Assembly (NCBI GenBank): GCA_027082175.1
Contig: JALWIX010000075.1
Span: 1-36,569 of the forward strand
DNA length: 36,569 bases
Direction of reading: 5' to 3'
Source of the DNA: Campylobacterales bacterium
GTDB lineage: Bacteria > Campylobacterota > Campylobacteria > Campylobacterales > Nitratiruptoraceae
Below, piece by piece: positions 15,484 through 23,648 of this stretch. The notes beneath the pieces are model-generated. The model worked only from the letters and a program-made list of their open reading frames with translations. It made no database searches and had not been told where the DNA came from. Both the position numbers and the translations under genes were made by a program. Numbering within the stretch: position 1 is the stretch's first letter; each line of letters starts with the position of its first letter.

Positions 15484-16793
15484 TAAAGGGTTTTATAGTA
15501 ATCTTTTTAAGTCTCTTTTTAATTTTGGCTCTTGGTAGTTTACTATATTTTTATTATAACTATTTTTATCATATACAAAATATTTTTGTTCAGATAGGCG
15601 TTGGCATTGTTCTGTTTTTTACCACGCTAGTAATAATGAGATATATGTTATTGCTTTTTTTCTCGATATTAAAGACTATCCAAAAGAGTGCCGATGAAGA
15701 GGATAGACCAAAAAAGGGCGAACTTAAAAGGGTTACTATAATAGTGCCGGCTTTTAACGAGGAGGTTGTGATAGAAAAGTCGTTGCAGTCGTTAATTGAG
15801 CAGACATACCCAAATTTGGAGATATTGGTTGTTGATGACGGATCAAAAGATAGAACTTATGTTAAAGCTAAGAAGTTAGAGTTTACAAAGAGTAACAGAA
15901 GTTTGAAGGTTTATAGGAAGAAAAACGGAGGCAAAGCGAATGCTATAAATTTCGGGATAGAGCATGCAAGCGGAGAATTGATAATGGTAGTAGATGCGGA
16001 TTCAAAACTTGATAAAAACGCCGTGTGGTTGATGGCTGCCTATTTTAACGATGAAGAGATTGCGGCTGTTGCGGGATCGGTTTATGTTAGCAATCAAAAC
16101 AGTCTTCTTACCAAACTTCAAGCCCTTGAGTATATAGAAGGGCTTAACATGGTAAGAAACGGACAGGCTTTTTTGCAGCTTGTCAATATTATCCCGGGTC
16201 CTATAGGAATGTTTCGAAAGAGCGCACTGATAGAAGTTGGGATGTATGATAACGATACTTTTGCGGAAGATTGCGATGTGACTCTTAAACTGATTGCAAA
16301 TGGTTATAAGATAGAGTTTGAATCAGATGCGATATCTTATACCGAAGCGCCAGAACATCTATTTGATCTTATAAAACAGCGCTACAGATGGACGAGAGGT
16401 ATATTGCAATCCATTAGAAAACATAAGAAACTGCTTTGGCACTTTAAAAAATCTCCCTCAGTTTCATTCGTACTTTGGTATATGCTTTTTGAAGCGGTTT
16501 TTTGGCCATTTATGGATATTTGGGCAAATATTTTTTTAATAAATATGGCTTTAATATCCGGTGTAAGTATGCTAATCTTTTTTTGGTGGGCAATGTTTAC
16601 TATTTTAGATATGGCAGGGGCATTGTACTGTGTGCTTATAACCGGTGAAAAGCTCTCTTTAGTTTTTTATGCTATTTTTTATCGGCTCTTTTTTATTACG
16701 ATTATAAATATTTCAAAGATTTTGGCGACTGTTGAGGAGTGGTTCGGTATAGAGATGAGCTGGGGAAAACTTGAAAGAAAGGGAAATTTATGA
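15480..16793 (+). CDS. Processive GT2 polysaccharide synthase (PgaC/HasA/NodC-like)
   Basis: The protein has 437 residues from the GTG at 15480, which overlaps the previous TGA as GTGA and has AAGGA 7 bases upstream. Two N-terminal membrane segments (about 4-24 and 38-62) precede the GT2 domain, and three or four more lie in 325-420. Catalytic motifs are complete: D119-D120-G, D172-A-D174, acceptor-side E263-D264 and Q300-R-Y-R-W304. The last is the QxxRW signature of processive beta-glycan synthases. No PilZ domain is fused, so c-di-GMP control would have to come through the separate degenerate GGDEF protein. The nearby deacetylase points to an N-acetylhexosamine polymer, but the donor sugar is inferred. 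It acts in the inner membrane. Confidence 0.9.
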   Translation: MIKGFIVIFLSLFLILALGSLLYFYYNYFYHIQNIFVQIGVGIVLFFTTLVIMRYMLLLFFSILKTIQKSADEEDRPKKGELKRVTIIVPAFNEEVVIEKSLQSLIEQTYPNLEILVVDDGSKDRTYVKAKKLEFTKSNRSLKVYRKKNGGKANAINFGIEHASGELIMVVDADSKLDKNAVWLMAAYFNDEEIAAVAGSVYVSNQNSLLTKLQALEYIEGLNMVRNGQAFLQLVNIIPGPIGMFRKSALIEVGMYDNDTFAEDCDVTLKLIANGYKIEFESDAISYTEAPEHLFDLIKQRYRWTRGILQSIRKHKKLLWHFKKSPSVSFVLWYMLFEAVFWPFMDIWANIFLINMALISGVSMLIFFWWAMFTILDMAGALYCVLITGEKLSLVFYAIFYRLFFITIINISKILATVEEWFGIEMSWGKLERKGNL

Positions 16794-16972
16794 ATCTACT
16801 CGGTTTTTTGTCCATACTGATTTTAATTATCACGATAATGACGTTAGTTTTTGGCGTTATCGCCTATTTTCTATATAAAGCCAGAGAAAAAAAGAAAAAA
16901 GCTTTATCCAAAGGGATTACATACGAGGAGGCACTTCGGCAGGTAGGCGATGAATATGTATATTTTGAGTAG
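16790..16972 (+). CDS. Small single-pass membrane protein, possible synthase accessory subunit
   Basis: The protein has 60 residues. One long hydrophobic segment (about 4-29) is followed by a basic stretch (KAREKKKKALSK) and a short acidic tail (YEEALRQVGDEYVYFE). The ATG overlaps the synthase stop (ATGA), so it is made together with the synthase. Its position recalls PgaD, the small partner of PgaC. PgaD has two membrane helices and is longer, so this is an analogy and not a family assignment. Confidence 0.65.
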   Translation: MNLLGFLSILILIITIMTLVFGVIAYFLYKAREKKKKALSKGITYEEALRQVGDEYVYFE

Positions 16973-16982
16973 GGAGCAAAAA

Positions 16983-18782
16983 GTGTATAACCGATATGGT
17001 CCATTGGTTTTTTTTTATATATTTTTGTTTATTGTAATATCCGGCACTATTTTTTACTATCTTCTTCCAAATACGAAAATACCGTCAAATATTTTGTTTT
17101 CAACTGAGAAAAACTCAAATATTTATATTTTGGAATCTGATGAGACTCTTAAGTTTTTGCAAGAGACGGGCTATGATAAAAATGAATATTTTGAACGTTT
17201 GAGCGAGTTTAAGAGACGTCTAGAAAAGATAGGAATCAAATACGATGTGATAAAAGAGTCCGATATAGATAGTTTACCGGCAACGAGTACGATTTTAGCT
17301 TTAGATATATTTGCCTTGTCAAAAGAGAGTAGCGGGGCAATACTTAACTTTTTAAAAAGAGGGGGAAATCTACTTTTTAACTACCATTTTGCCTATTTTC
17401 AAAACAAAAAGATCTATCAAGGCAGTAAATTGATAGAGGCTATAACCGGATTGAGTTATATTAAAAACGTAAAAAACAAAAAAGGGCTATTTTTTATACC
17501 AAAAATTTTATCGCCTATAATGTTATCTAACGAAAATGCTAAAAGATACGACTTGATACTATACGATTCTATACCTCTTTTTGAATCAAAAGAGAATACT
17601 CCAGATGCGATACTAACTAACTGGGCTGTTACATCTACGCCTATGTTCGACAATAAAAAGGTTCCTATGAAACAAGCTGGTATAGTTTGGCATGGATTGT
17701 ACGGCAAAGGGAGTTGGATATACTTTAGTTTTCCGTTATACTCTTTTTTAGATATGCCGTTAAATGAATTTGAGTTATTGATGAAAAATATAATAAACTA
17801 TTTAAACGAGTCCGTTTCATTGGCAAAGTATCCATATCTAGATACTAAAAAGGCCGTGTTTATATCCGAAGACACCGAGTATAAATATGAAAATCTAAAA
17901 CGTTACGCTACTCTAGCTCAAAAATATGGCATCGATACTACTCTTTTTTGCGTGGCAAACTTGGCCGAGCAGTATTCGGATATAACTAAAGAAGTAGCCG
18001 CTTTTTCTCATATAGAGATTGGCTCCCACAGCTACTCTCATACTAAAATATTAGGGGAAAACGAAAAAAAAGTGGAAAAAGAGATAGCCTATTCTAAAAA
18101 AGTTTTAGAAGATATTACCGGCGAGAAAGTTTACGGGTTTAGACCGCCTCGAGAAGAGATTGATGAAAAGATGATCTTTTGGTTAAAAGAATCGGGTTAT
18201 TTATATACTATGGAGCGCTCAAAAGATTATCTACTACCAAAAGAGGAGATTTTGGGTTTGATAACTTTGCCTAGACACGGTACGGACGATTATATATATC
18301 TTATAAATCTTGATTGGGATAAAGATGCTATCTTAAATCAGATTATTTATGAGACGGAGCTTTTAACCTCTTTTAACGCCCTTTATACATTAAGTATCCA
18401 CACTCATTTGTTAAGTTATAAAAACAATATCGATATAGTTGAAAAATTTTTCAAATATTTACAAACAAGAAAAGATATTAAACCGTTAAAGGGTAGAGAC
18501 TTGGCGATAAGGGCTAAACAGTTAAAAAATATTGATCTTTTTTATAAAAAAAATCTAAAGAATCTATTTGTAAACATAGAAAATAGAAACGATACTTCCG
18601 TAAAAAATTTTACGTTTAGACTCTATTGGCACAATCTTAAAAAGATTGGTAAAATCAGGTCTGAAATACTAAATATTAAAGTAGAAGAGATTAAAAGAGA
18701 TAAAAAAGAGAAGTTTAGTGATATAAGAGTCAAAGAACTAAAACCAAATTCAGTGATAACTTTAATAATCCCTTATGAGTAA
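16983..18782 (+). CDS. Membrane-anchored NodB-type polysaccharide deacetylase
   Basis: The protein has 599 residues. The GTG at 16983 is chosen because AGGGAG lies 6 bases before it and it directly follows the previous stop. ATGs at 16950 and 16956 lie inside the preceding gene. An N-terminal membrane anchor (about 8-29) is followed by a class-I-amidotransferase-like fold (about 45-275, with LNFLKRGGNLLFNYHFA) and then a NodB deacetylase domain (about 285-510). NodB motifs: motif 1 is ISED (E296-D297) where TFDD is usual; motif 2 is H349-S-Y-S-H353; motif 3 is RPPR (387-390); motif 5 is LSIHTH. The metal triad Asp-His-His is intact, but Glu replaces the usual catalytic Asp. It would remove acetyl groups from the nascent polymer in the periplasm, as PgaB and PelA do. 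A beta-strand-rich tail (about 530-599) ends the protein. Confidence 0.83.
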   Translation: MYNRYGPLVFFYIFLFIVISGTIFYYLLPNTKIPSNILFSTEKNSNIYILESDETLKFLQETGYDKNEYFERLSEFKRRLEKIGIKYDVIKESDIDSLPATSTILALDIFALSKESSGAILNFLKRGGNLLFNYHFAYFQNKKIYQGSKLIEAITGLSYIKNVKNKKGLFFIPKILSPIMLSNENAKRYDLILYDSIPLFESKENTPDAILTNWAVTSTPMFDNKKVPMKQAGIVWHGLYGKGSWIYFSFPLYSFLDMPLNEFELLMKNIINYLNESVSLAKYPYLDTKKAVFISEDTEYKYENLKRYATLAQKYGIDTTLFCVANLAEQYSDITKEVAAFSHIEIGSHSYSHTKILGENEKKVEKEIAYSKKVLEDITGEKVYGFRPPREEIDEKMIFWLKESGYLYTMERSKDYLLPKEEILGLITLPRHGTDDYIYLINLDWDKDAILNQIIYETELLTSFNALYTLSIHTHLLSYKNNIDIVEKFFKYLQTRKDIKPLKGRDLAIRAKQLKNIDLFYKKNLKNLFVNIENRNDTSVKNFTFRLYWHNLKKIGKIRSEILNIKVEEIKRDKKEKFSDIRVKELKPNSVITLIIPYE

Positions 18783-18787
18783 AATCG

Positions 18788-19783
18788 ATGAGAATATTCG
18801 TATATTTAACGCTAATATCTTTAAGCTTAGTTGCTTCGGAGTTTGTTTTGGGAGTAGGCGGCTTTAAAGTATGCGAAAATAGATATGGAGCCTCTTATTT
18901 CAAACAGTGCTCTATAGATAAAAGAAAAAATATTGCCACTCTTTTAAAAAAGGAGTTACCGAACGTTAACGCCGTATCTATGTGGATAACAAGAGACTGG
19001 AAAGAGGAGTGGTACTCTGAAAAAGAGATAAACGATAAATTGGTTCAAAAAGGTTATGTGCCTATTTTTATCTTCTACTGGTTTGCGGATGATATTTCTC
19101 CATCCTTTGTAAAAAAACATAAAAAAGGGTACTTTCAAACTTTGAAAAGATTTTCAAAATATCTCCAAAAGATTAAAGGTAAAAAGATAGTTATCCTAAA
19201 TCCGGAGTTTAATGAAAACGGTATAGTAAATAGTAGGGAGTTTGACCTTTTACAGATAAACTCCATTTTTTTGATAAAAAAAGAGAACCCGGATGCCTTG
19301 GTTGGTATATGTTTAGGCGATTTTGGAGACTATTCGGTTATTTGGGATGAAAAAAATTGGAAGTTGTATAAACCTTCCATGTTATACAGTGCCAAAATAG
19401 CCGATTTTATAGCGTTTCAAGAGATGAGAGCGTTAAATAAAAACTCTACAGAAGAGATTTTAGATGCTCCTTTAAGAGCGTTGGCTTTTGCCACATATCT
19501 ACATAAAACCTATAAAAAACCGACCTTTTTGGCCTATTTGGCGATTTCTTCCTACGGGAAAAACGGTGAAAAGATCCAAAAAAAGGTTGTTAGGGATTTT
19601 AAAAAACTTTTGCCGCTTTTTAGAGCCAGCGCTGACTTAATGGGGGTAAATCTTTTTCATTTTATTGATTTTCCTAAGCATAATGGTTATTTTGGCAAAG
19701 CTGAAAAGTTTTTCGGTATCAAAAAGGCAAACGGAAAACCAAAACCGGCTTTTTATGAGTTTAAGAGGATTAAGATAGATTGA
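18788..19783 (+). CDS. Secreted glycoside-hydrolase-like TIM-barrel protein
   Basis: The protein has 331 residues. A signal peptide (MRIFVYLTLISLSLVAS) predicts export. I do not recognise the family with certainty. The layout suggests a TIM-barrel glycoside hydrolase: strands such as AVSMWIT, VPIFIFYW, KIVILNPEFNENG and ADFIAFQEMRAL end in acidic residues. E140 and E212 are spaced like the acid/base and nucleophile pair of clan GH-A enzymes. As the last gene of the exopolysaccharide operon, 5 bases after the deacetylase, it would fit the periplasmic hydrolase found in most synthase-dependent systems (BcsZ, PelA, PgaB). Its stop lies 2 bases from the convergent csd4 stop, with no visible terminator between them. 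Confidence 0.68.
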   Translation: MRIFVYLTLISLSLVASEFVLGVGGFKVCENRYGASYFKQCSIDKRKNIATLLKKELPNVNAVSMWITRDWKEEWYSEKEINDKLVQKGYVPIFIFYWFADDISPSFVKKHKKGYFQTLKRFSKYLQKIKGKKIVILNPEFNENGIVNSREFDLLQINSIFLIKKENPDALVGICLGDFGDYSVIWDEKNWKLYKPSMLYSAKIADFIAFQEMRALNKNSTEEILDAPLRALAFATYLHKTYKKPTFLAYLAISSYGKNGEKIQKKVVRDFKKLLPLFRASADLMGVNLFHFIDFPKHNGYFGKAEKFFGIKKANGKPKPAFYEFKRIKID

Positions 19784-19785
19784 TA

Positions 19786-21072
19786 CTATTCAAATGAGAC
19801 TATAACAGAGCCGCAAAAGCTCTTGTCTTTATAAAACTCAACTCTATATTTTTTATGCAGTTTATCTATAGAGTATCTCTCTTGACACTCTTTTTTTTCT
19901 ATCTCAATACCGTTTTCGTTTTTAAAACCTTTTTTGCTGTAACCTATAACGTTTACCCTTATATCTTTGCTAGCTAAAACTTTAAAACTTTTTTTAACGT
20001 TGATAATGGAGGGAATCGGTATATATTTTTTATTTTCGTCAACTACAAAAGTGACATTTTTGATTTTGCAATCAGGTTTAAAATATTGGGGATATAAGGT
20101 GGTTAGCTTTTTATAGGCTCTATAAATAGCGTAGTTTTTTCCCACTTTTATTACCGTTACTAACGGGTCATTGCTTTCGTAACGAATGTTTTTTTCCGTT
20201 ATAGGGAAAAATCCAACACTTTTTTTAATATTTTTCAGTGGTAAAACACTATTTTTATTTATTACTATATTTCCTAAGTCGTTATTTAGCAGCTCATTTA
20301 TTGTTTTTACATCTAGTTCAAATTTTCTTTCAAACTCAATCTCTAAAATCTTCATAAACTCTTCAATAGCGTTTAACTGATAGTAGATTTTTGTTGCTAA
20401 ATCTTTTATATGTTTGCTTGTTTCTATAGCAAGAGCCGGTTTATTGTGAGTGATGGCGAAATATGTCAAAGAGAGTCTCATCTGCTCATCTTTAAATTTT
20501 GTTTTTGTGTTTTTAATGTGAAAAGCGTGATGCCTCTTCTTTAATCTTTTATTTAGGGCGTTATTAACTTTTTGAGCGATTTCGTTTAGATTACCAAATC
20601 TGCAACCGTCTATCTCTTTTTGATCGATTATACAGGCTTGTCCCCACGCGTATGGATTAAATATGGTATTTTCCCATTTTTCCCTATAATATCCTCTGCC
20701 ATCGTGAAGGTTTAAAATAAGATCAACATTTTTACTGAGTATTATCTCTTTTATATCTTTGACTATTTTAAAGTCTGGATCACTTTCTTTAATCGCAGCA
20801 AACTTTCGGTTCATATCACCGTATATACCGCGCCTAAATTTAACAATCGAATCAAAATTAAGATTTGGAACTATCCAAAGAGCCCCTTTTTTTATATCGT
20901 AATACTTTACTAAAAAAGAGGCGGCAAAGTAGCCTCCGGGTTCATCTCCGTGAACGCCTCCGATAACTAAGAGTGTATTGCTTGGATTGAGTGATTCTTT
21001 TTTGTAAAGTTTAAAATGGAGTTTTGCTCCCCAAACCGAAGAGAAGATAAAAAGTAGTAGCAAAATTCTCAC
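19786..21072 (-). CDS. Csd4/Pgp1-type peptidoglycan D,L-carboxypeptidase (M14-like)
   Basis: The protein has 428 residues from the GTG at 21072, which follows a GAGAG ribosome site. An ATG at 21099 would add nine charged residues ahead of the signal peptide (MRILLLLFIFSSVWG) and lies inside the upstream gene. Csd4 of Helicobacter and Pgp1 of Campylobacter trim peptidoglycan tripeptides to dipeptides, which is needed for helical shape. Zinc-site residues are H41 and E44 (GGVHGDEPGG) and H123 (NLHDG). NR at 88-89 is the substrate-binding pair and E217 (LAIETSK) the catalytic Glu. From memory, the H. pylori Csd4 residues are Q46, E49, H128 and E222, a constant offset of five. Here the first ligand is the ordinary His rather than Gln. 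It is co-transcribed with the Csd6-type gene, whose stop is only 2 bases upstream. Confidence 0.9.
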   Translation of the reverse strand: MRILLLLFIFSSVWGAKLHFKLYKKESLNPSNTLLVIGGVHGDEPGGYFAASFLVKYYDIKKGALWIVPNLNFDSIVKFRRGIYGDMNRKFAAIKESDPDFKIVKDIKEIILSKNVDLILNLHDGRGYYREKWENTIFNPYAWGQACIIDQKEIDGCRFGNLNEIAQKVNNALNKRLKKRHHAFHIKNTKTKFKDEQMRLSLTYFAITHNKPALAIETSKHIKDLATKIYYQLNAIEEFMKILEIEFERKFELDVKTINELLNNDLGNIVINKNSVLPLKNIKKSVGFFPITEKNIRYESNDPLVTVIKVGKNYAIYRAYKKLTTLYPQYFKPDCKIKNVTFVVDENKKYIPIPSIINVKKSFKVLASKDIRVNVIGYSKKGFKNENGIEIEKKECQERYSIDKLHKKYRVEFYKDKSFCGSVIVSFE

Positions 21073-21074
21073 GA

Positions 21075-22040
21075 CTATCTCTCTACCAGAATTTTCCATC
21101 CATCCGTAGTCTTTACGACATAAAGCTCTTTATCACCTTCAAATCTATAACTTTTTGAGCGATATTTTTCATGGAAGTTTACTCTATATATCTTTTCGTT
21201 ATCTGGCGTTTGATAGGGAATGATATTGATATCTGTAAAAACTATTTCGATTTTTTGTCCTTTCTTTGAGGAAAAAATATTTTTTTTCATTTCGGAAAAC
21301 TCTTTGAGGTTTTTGCCGTCAAATCTGATAAATTTTGGGTGGTAAAATTGTAGGTAACTGTTTATGTCGCTATTTTTCCAAGCGTATCTCCATTTATATA
21401 GCATAGATAAAATCTGAACAATATCCTCTTTATTTGCGATGTCTGGTTTATCTTCGTTGATGAGTAGGATAGTTTTTTTAAGTTCTAGTATGCTTTCAAG
21501 TTTTTTAAGCTCTTCGTTTTCCATTGCTATGCATCCTTTAGTACCAGGTTCTCTTTCGCAATTTTCAGGCATACCGTGTATCCAGATCCCATATCCGTTT
21601 TTGCCTCTTATCTTGTCGTAAAGATTTGGATACGTGGTTACAAAGGCAAAAGGACCGTAGTAGTCGTCAAGATTTGTTAGTTTTCTAATGAGCCTATATA
21701 CGCCTACCGGTGTGCGCAGATCGCCCTCTTTTACCTTATCGCCGCTGTTTTTGCCTACAATCACTTTTATAGTTTTGATATTTTTAAGTTCTTTGTTGTC
21801 TATTTTGTATATATCGAGTTTTTTTCTTTTTTTATTGCAAACAAGTATATAGTCCATATTGCTATAATATCCAAAACGTACATCTTTGTCGTCTATAACT
21901 TTTTGCCAATATTGAAGCTTTTGCAGCTGCTTATCTAGCAAGTCTATAGCCGCTTCCGAGCCTTTTTCTCTATAAATGTCTATAATATTTGCAAAGATAA
22001 AAGAGGTAAAAAAGATAAAAAATAGAAAAAATTTTTTCAT
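21075..22040 (-). CDS. Csd6/Pgp2-type L,D-carboxypeptidase (YkuD fold plus NTF2-like domain)
   Basis: The protein has 321 residues, close to Csd6 and Pgp2. A signal peptide (about 1-17) predicts a periplasmic location. The YkuD domain (about 60-195) carries the catalytic pair H155 in IWIHGMP and C170 in GTKGCIAM. The C-terminal NTF2-like domain (about 205-320) begins MLYKWRYAWKNSDINSYLQFY. Family members remove the terminal D-Ala from tetrapeptides to give tripeptides, the substrate of the neighbouring Csd4-type enzyme. GGAGG lies 5 bases before the ATG. The two genes form a unit converging on the exopolysaccharide operon. Similar NTF2-like sequence occurs inside the exopolysaccharide porin at 12082. 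Confidence 0.92.
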   Translation of the reverse strand: MKKFFLFFIFFTSFIFANIIDIYREKGSEAAIDLLDKQLQKLQYWQKVIDDKDVRFGYYSNMDYILVCNKKRKKLDIYKIDNKELKNIKTIKVIVGKNSGDKVKEGDLRTPVGVYRLIRKLTNLDDYYGPFAFVTTYPNLYDKIRGKNGYGIWIHGMPENCEREPGTKGCIAMENEELKKLESILELKKTILLINEDKPDIANKEDIVQILSMLYKWRYAWKNSDINSYLQFYHPKFIRFDGKNLKEFSEMKKNIFSSKKGQKIEIVFTDINIIPYQTPDNEKIYRVNFHEKYRSKSYRFEGDKELYVVKTTDGWKILVER

Positions 22041-22073
22041 AAAACCTCCAAAAGTTCAAAAATCTTGGGAGGT

Positions 22074-22079
22074 ATTATA
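22074..22079 (-). promoter_or_regulatory. Putative -10 element for the csd6-csd4 unit
   Basis: On the minus strand TATAAT lies about 34 bases before the Csd6-type start. No clear -35 is visible. Confidence 0.4.
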
Positions 22080-22176
22080 ACAAAGGTAACTTTGAAAAAT
22101 GAACTTGAAAACGAGAGGTTTTATTTGATAGAAAATTATCTACATTGAAATTTTACACTATTGTAAGCTGTTTTGT

Positions 22177-22182
22177 TATATT
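22177..22182 (+). promoter_or_regulatory. Possible -10 element for the capsule operon
   Basis: TATATT lies 28 bases before the kpsM start in the 169-base divergent gap with csd6. TTTACA at 22152-22157 is a weak -35 candidate with a long spacer of 19 bases. Confidence 0.3.
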
Positions 22183-22209
22183 ATTTTGTAAAAAAGTAGA
22201 GATTAGCAA

Positions 22210-22986
22210 TTGAAAAGAAAACCTTTTACTATTTTTAAAGCTGTTGTAAAAGCTTTGGTTTTAAGAGAAGTCCAGACAAGATTTGGTTCGCAAAAGCTTG
22301 GCTATCTTTGGGCTATCATAGACCCGATGGCTATGATAGTGGTTTTTTCTTTTATAAAAACAATTATTTCTCATGCTTCTATGCCGGGTATAGACTATCC
22401 CGTTTTTTTAGCTACAAGTTTTTTGGCTTATAATCTGTTTAAAAACATATCTCTTCGCTCTATGGACGCTTTTGTGGCCAATAAGGGTCTTTTTGTTTAT
22501 AAACAGGTAAAACCTTTTGATACCCTAGTTTCAAGAGCTATAGTAGAATCGTTGATAATAGGAGTGGCAACTATAATTTTTATATGTATCGGGCTATATT
22601 TTGGTTTTGATATGGAAGTTAAAGATCTAAATATGGTAATACTAGGTTTTTTGTGGATTGGGATTTTTGGCTTTGGTTTGGGAGTTTTATTTGCAGTTAT
22701 TGGAACATTTTACGAAAACTTTAAAAAGATAATTAGCCTTATGTTTTTGCCTCTCTTTTTTCTTTCCGCTCTTTTTTATACTGTAGAGAATTTGCCGCCA
22801 ATTGCTAGAGATATAGTGCTTTTTAATCCCGTAGTTCATTTTATAGAGTTTATACACGGAAGTTTTTTCCCTGAACTGGATACAAATTACGTTGATTTTA
22901 CGTATATGGCGTTTTGGACTTTGATACCCTTTTTTCTAGGGCTTTGGCTCTATACAAAATCTGAGAGAAAGATAGTTATGTCATGA
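22210..22986 (+). CDS. kpsM: Capsule ABC transporter permease
   Basis: The protein has 258 residues from a TTG start; no nearer ATG precedes the conserved N-terminus (KRKPFTIFKAVVKALVLREVQTRFG). It has an amphipathic N-terminus, the LGYLWAIIDPMAMIVVF segment typical of KpsM/ABC-2 polysaccharide permeases, and about six membrane helices. It forms the inner-membrane channel that exports lipid-linked capsular polysaccharide, paired with KpsT. The stop overlaps the kpsT start (ATGA). It is the first gene of the capsule locus and divergent from csd6. Confidence 0.95.
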   Translation: MKRKPFTIFKAVVKALVLREVQTRFGSQKLGYLWAIIDPMAMIVVFSFIKTIISHASMPGIDYPVFLATSFLAYNLFKNISLRSMDAFVANKGLFVYKQVKPFDTLVSRAIVESLIIGVATIIFICIGLYFGFDMEVKDLNMVILGFLWIGIFGFGLGVLFAVIGTFYENFKKIISLMFLPLFFLSALFYTVENLPPIARDIVLFNPVVHFIEFIHGSFFPELDTNYVDFTYMAFWTLIPFFLGLWLYTKSERKIVMS

Positions 22987-23645
22987 TAGTTTTGGAAAAC
23001 GCAACCAAATACTATAAAATGAAAAATGAGAAAAAATATATACTAAAAAATGTATCTTTAACTATACCTGGTGGTATCAACGTAGGTATCTTGGGAAGAA
23101 ACGGTGCCGGAAAGTCAACTCTTCTTAGGATGCTAGGGGGTATCGATTTTCCAAATTCGGGAAAGATATATTCAGATAAGAGATTTTCCTGGCCTATGGG
23201 GCTTGCTGGAGGGTTTCAAGGAAGCATGACAGGCAGACAAAATGTCAAATTTGTGTGCAGAATCTTTGGCAAAAGCCAAAAAGAGATAGATGAGGCGGTT
23301 GAGTTTGTAAAAGAGTTTAGCGAACTTGGAGAATATTTTGATATGCCGATAAAAACCTATTCAAGCGGTATGAGGTTACGCCTTAGTTTTGGTTTGAGCC
23401 TAGCTTTTGATTTTGACTATCTTTTGATAGATGAGACTTTGTCCGTAGGAGACAAACACTTTAAAGAGAAATCAAAAAAAGCTTTGAGGGAAAAGATTGA
23501 AAAAAGCAACGTACTTCTTGTTAGCCACGCTATGCCAATACTTAGAGAGCTTTGTGATGCTGGTATCGTGGTGCATGATGGACAGATAAAGTATTTTGAC
23601 AATATTGACGATGCTATAAAAGAGTACAACCAAATAAACAGGTAG
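22983..23645 (+). CDS. kpsT: Capsule ABC transporter ATP-binding protein
   Basis: The protein has 220 residues. Walker A is GRNGAGKST (38-46), the signature is YSSGM (126-130) and Walker B is LLIDE (147-151, catalytic E151), followed by SVGD and the switch His in VSHAM. This matches the short KpsT/Wzt-type ATPases, with no C-terminal carbohydrate-binding domain, as expected for KpsM partners. It powers capsule export at the inner membrane. It is coupled to kpsM by a 4-base overlap and lies 3 bases from kpsE. Confidence 0.95.
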   Translation: MIVLENATKYYKMKNEKKYILKNVSLTIPGGINVGILGRNGAGKSTLLRMLGGIDFPNSGKIYSDKRFSWPMGLAGGFQGSMTGRQNVKFVCRIFGKSQKEIDEAVEFVKEFSELGEYFDMPIKTYSSGMRLRLSFGLSLAFDFDYLLIDETLSVGDKHFKEKSKKALREKIEKSNVLLVSHAMPILRELCDAGIVVHDGQIKYFDNIDDAIKEYNQINR

Positions 23646-23648
23646 GAT

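Noticed and set aside
16950-16983. ATG starts at 16950 or 16956 for the deacetylase.
   Set aside because: They lie inside the small membrane protein gene. AGGGAG is correctly spaced only for the GTG at 16983.
22044-22073. A hairpin in which ACCTCC could mask the GGAGG ribosome site of the Csd6-type gene, as in a riboregulator.
   Set aside because: The upstream arm (22068-22073) lies directly next to the putative -10 element, so it would fall before the expected transcription start and would not be in the RNA.
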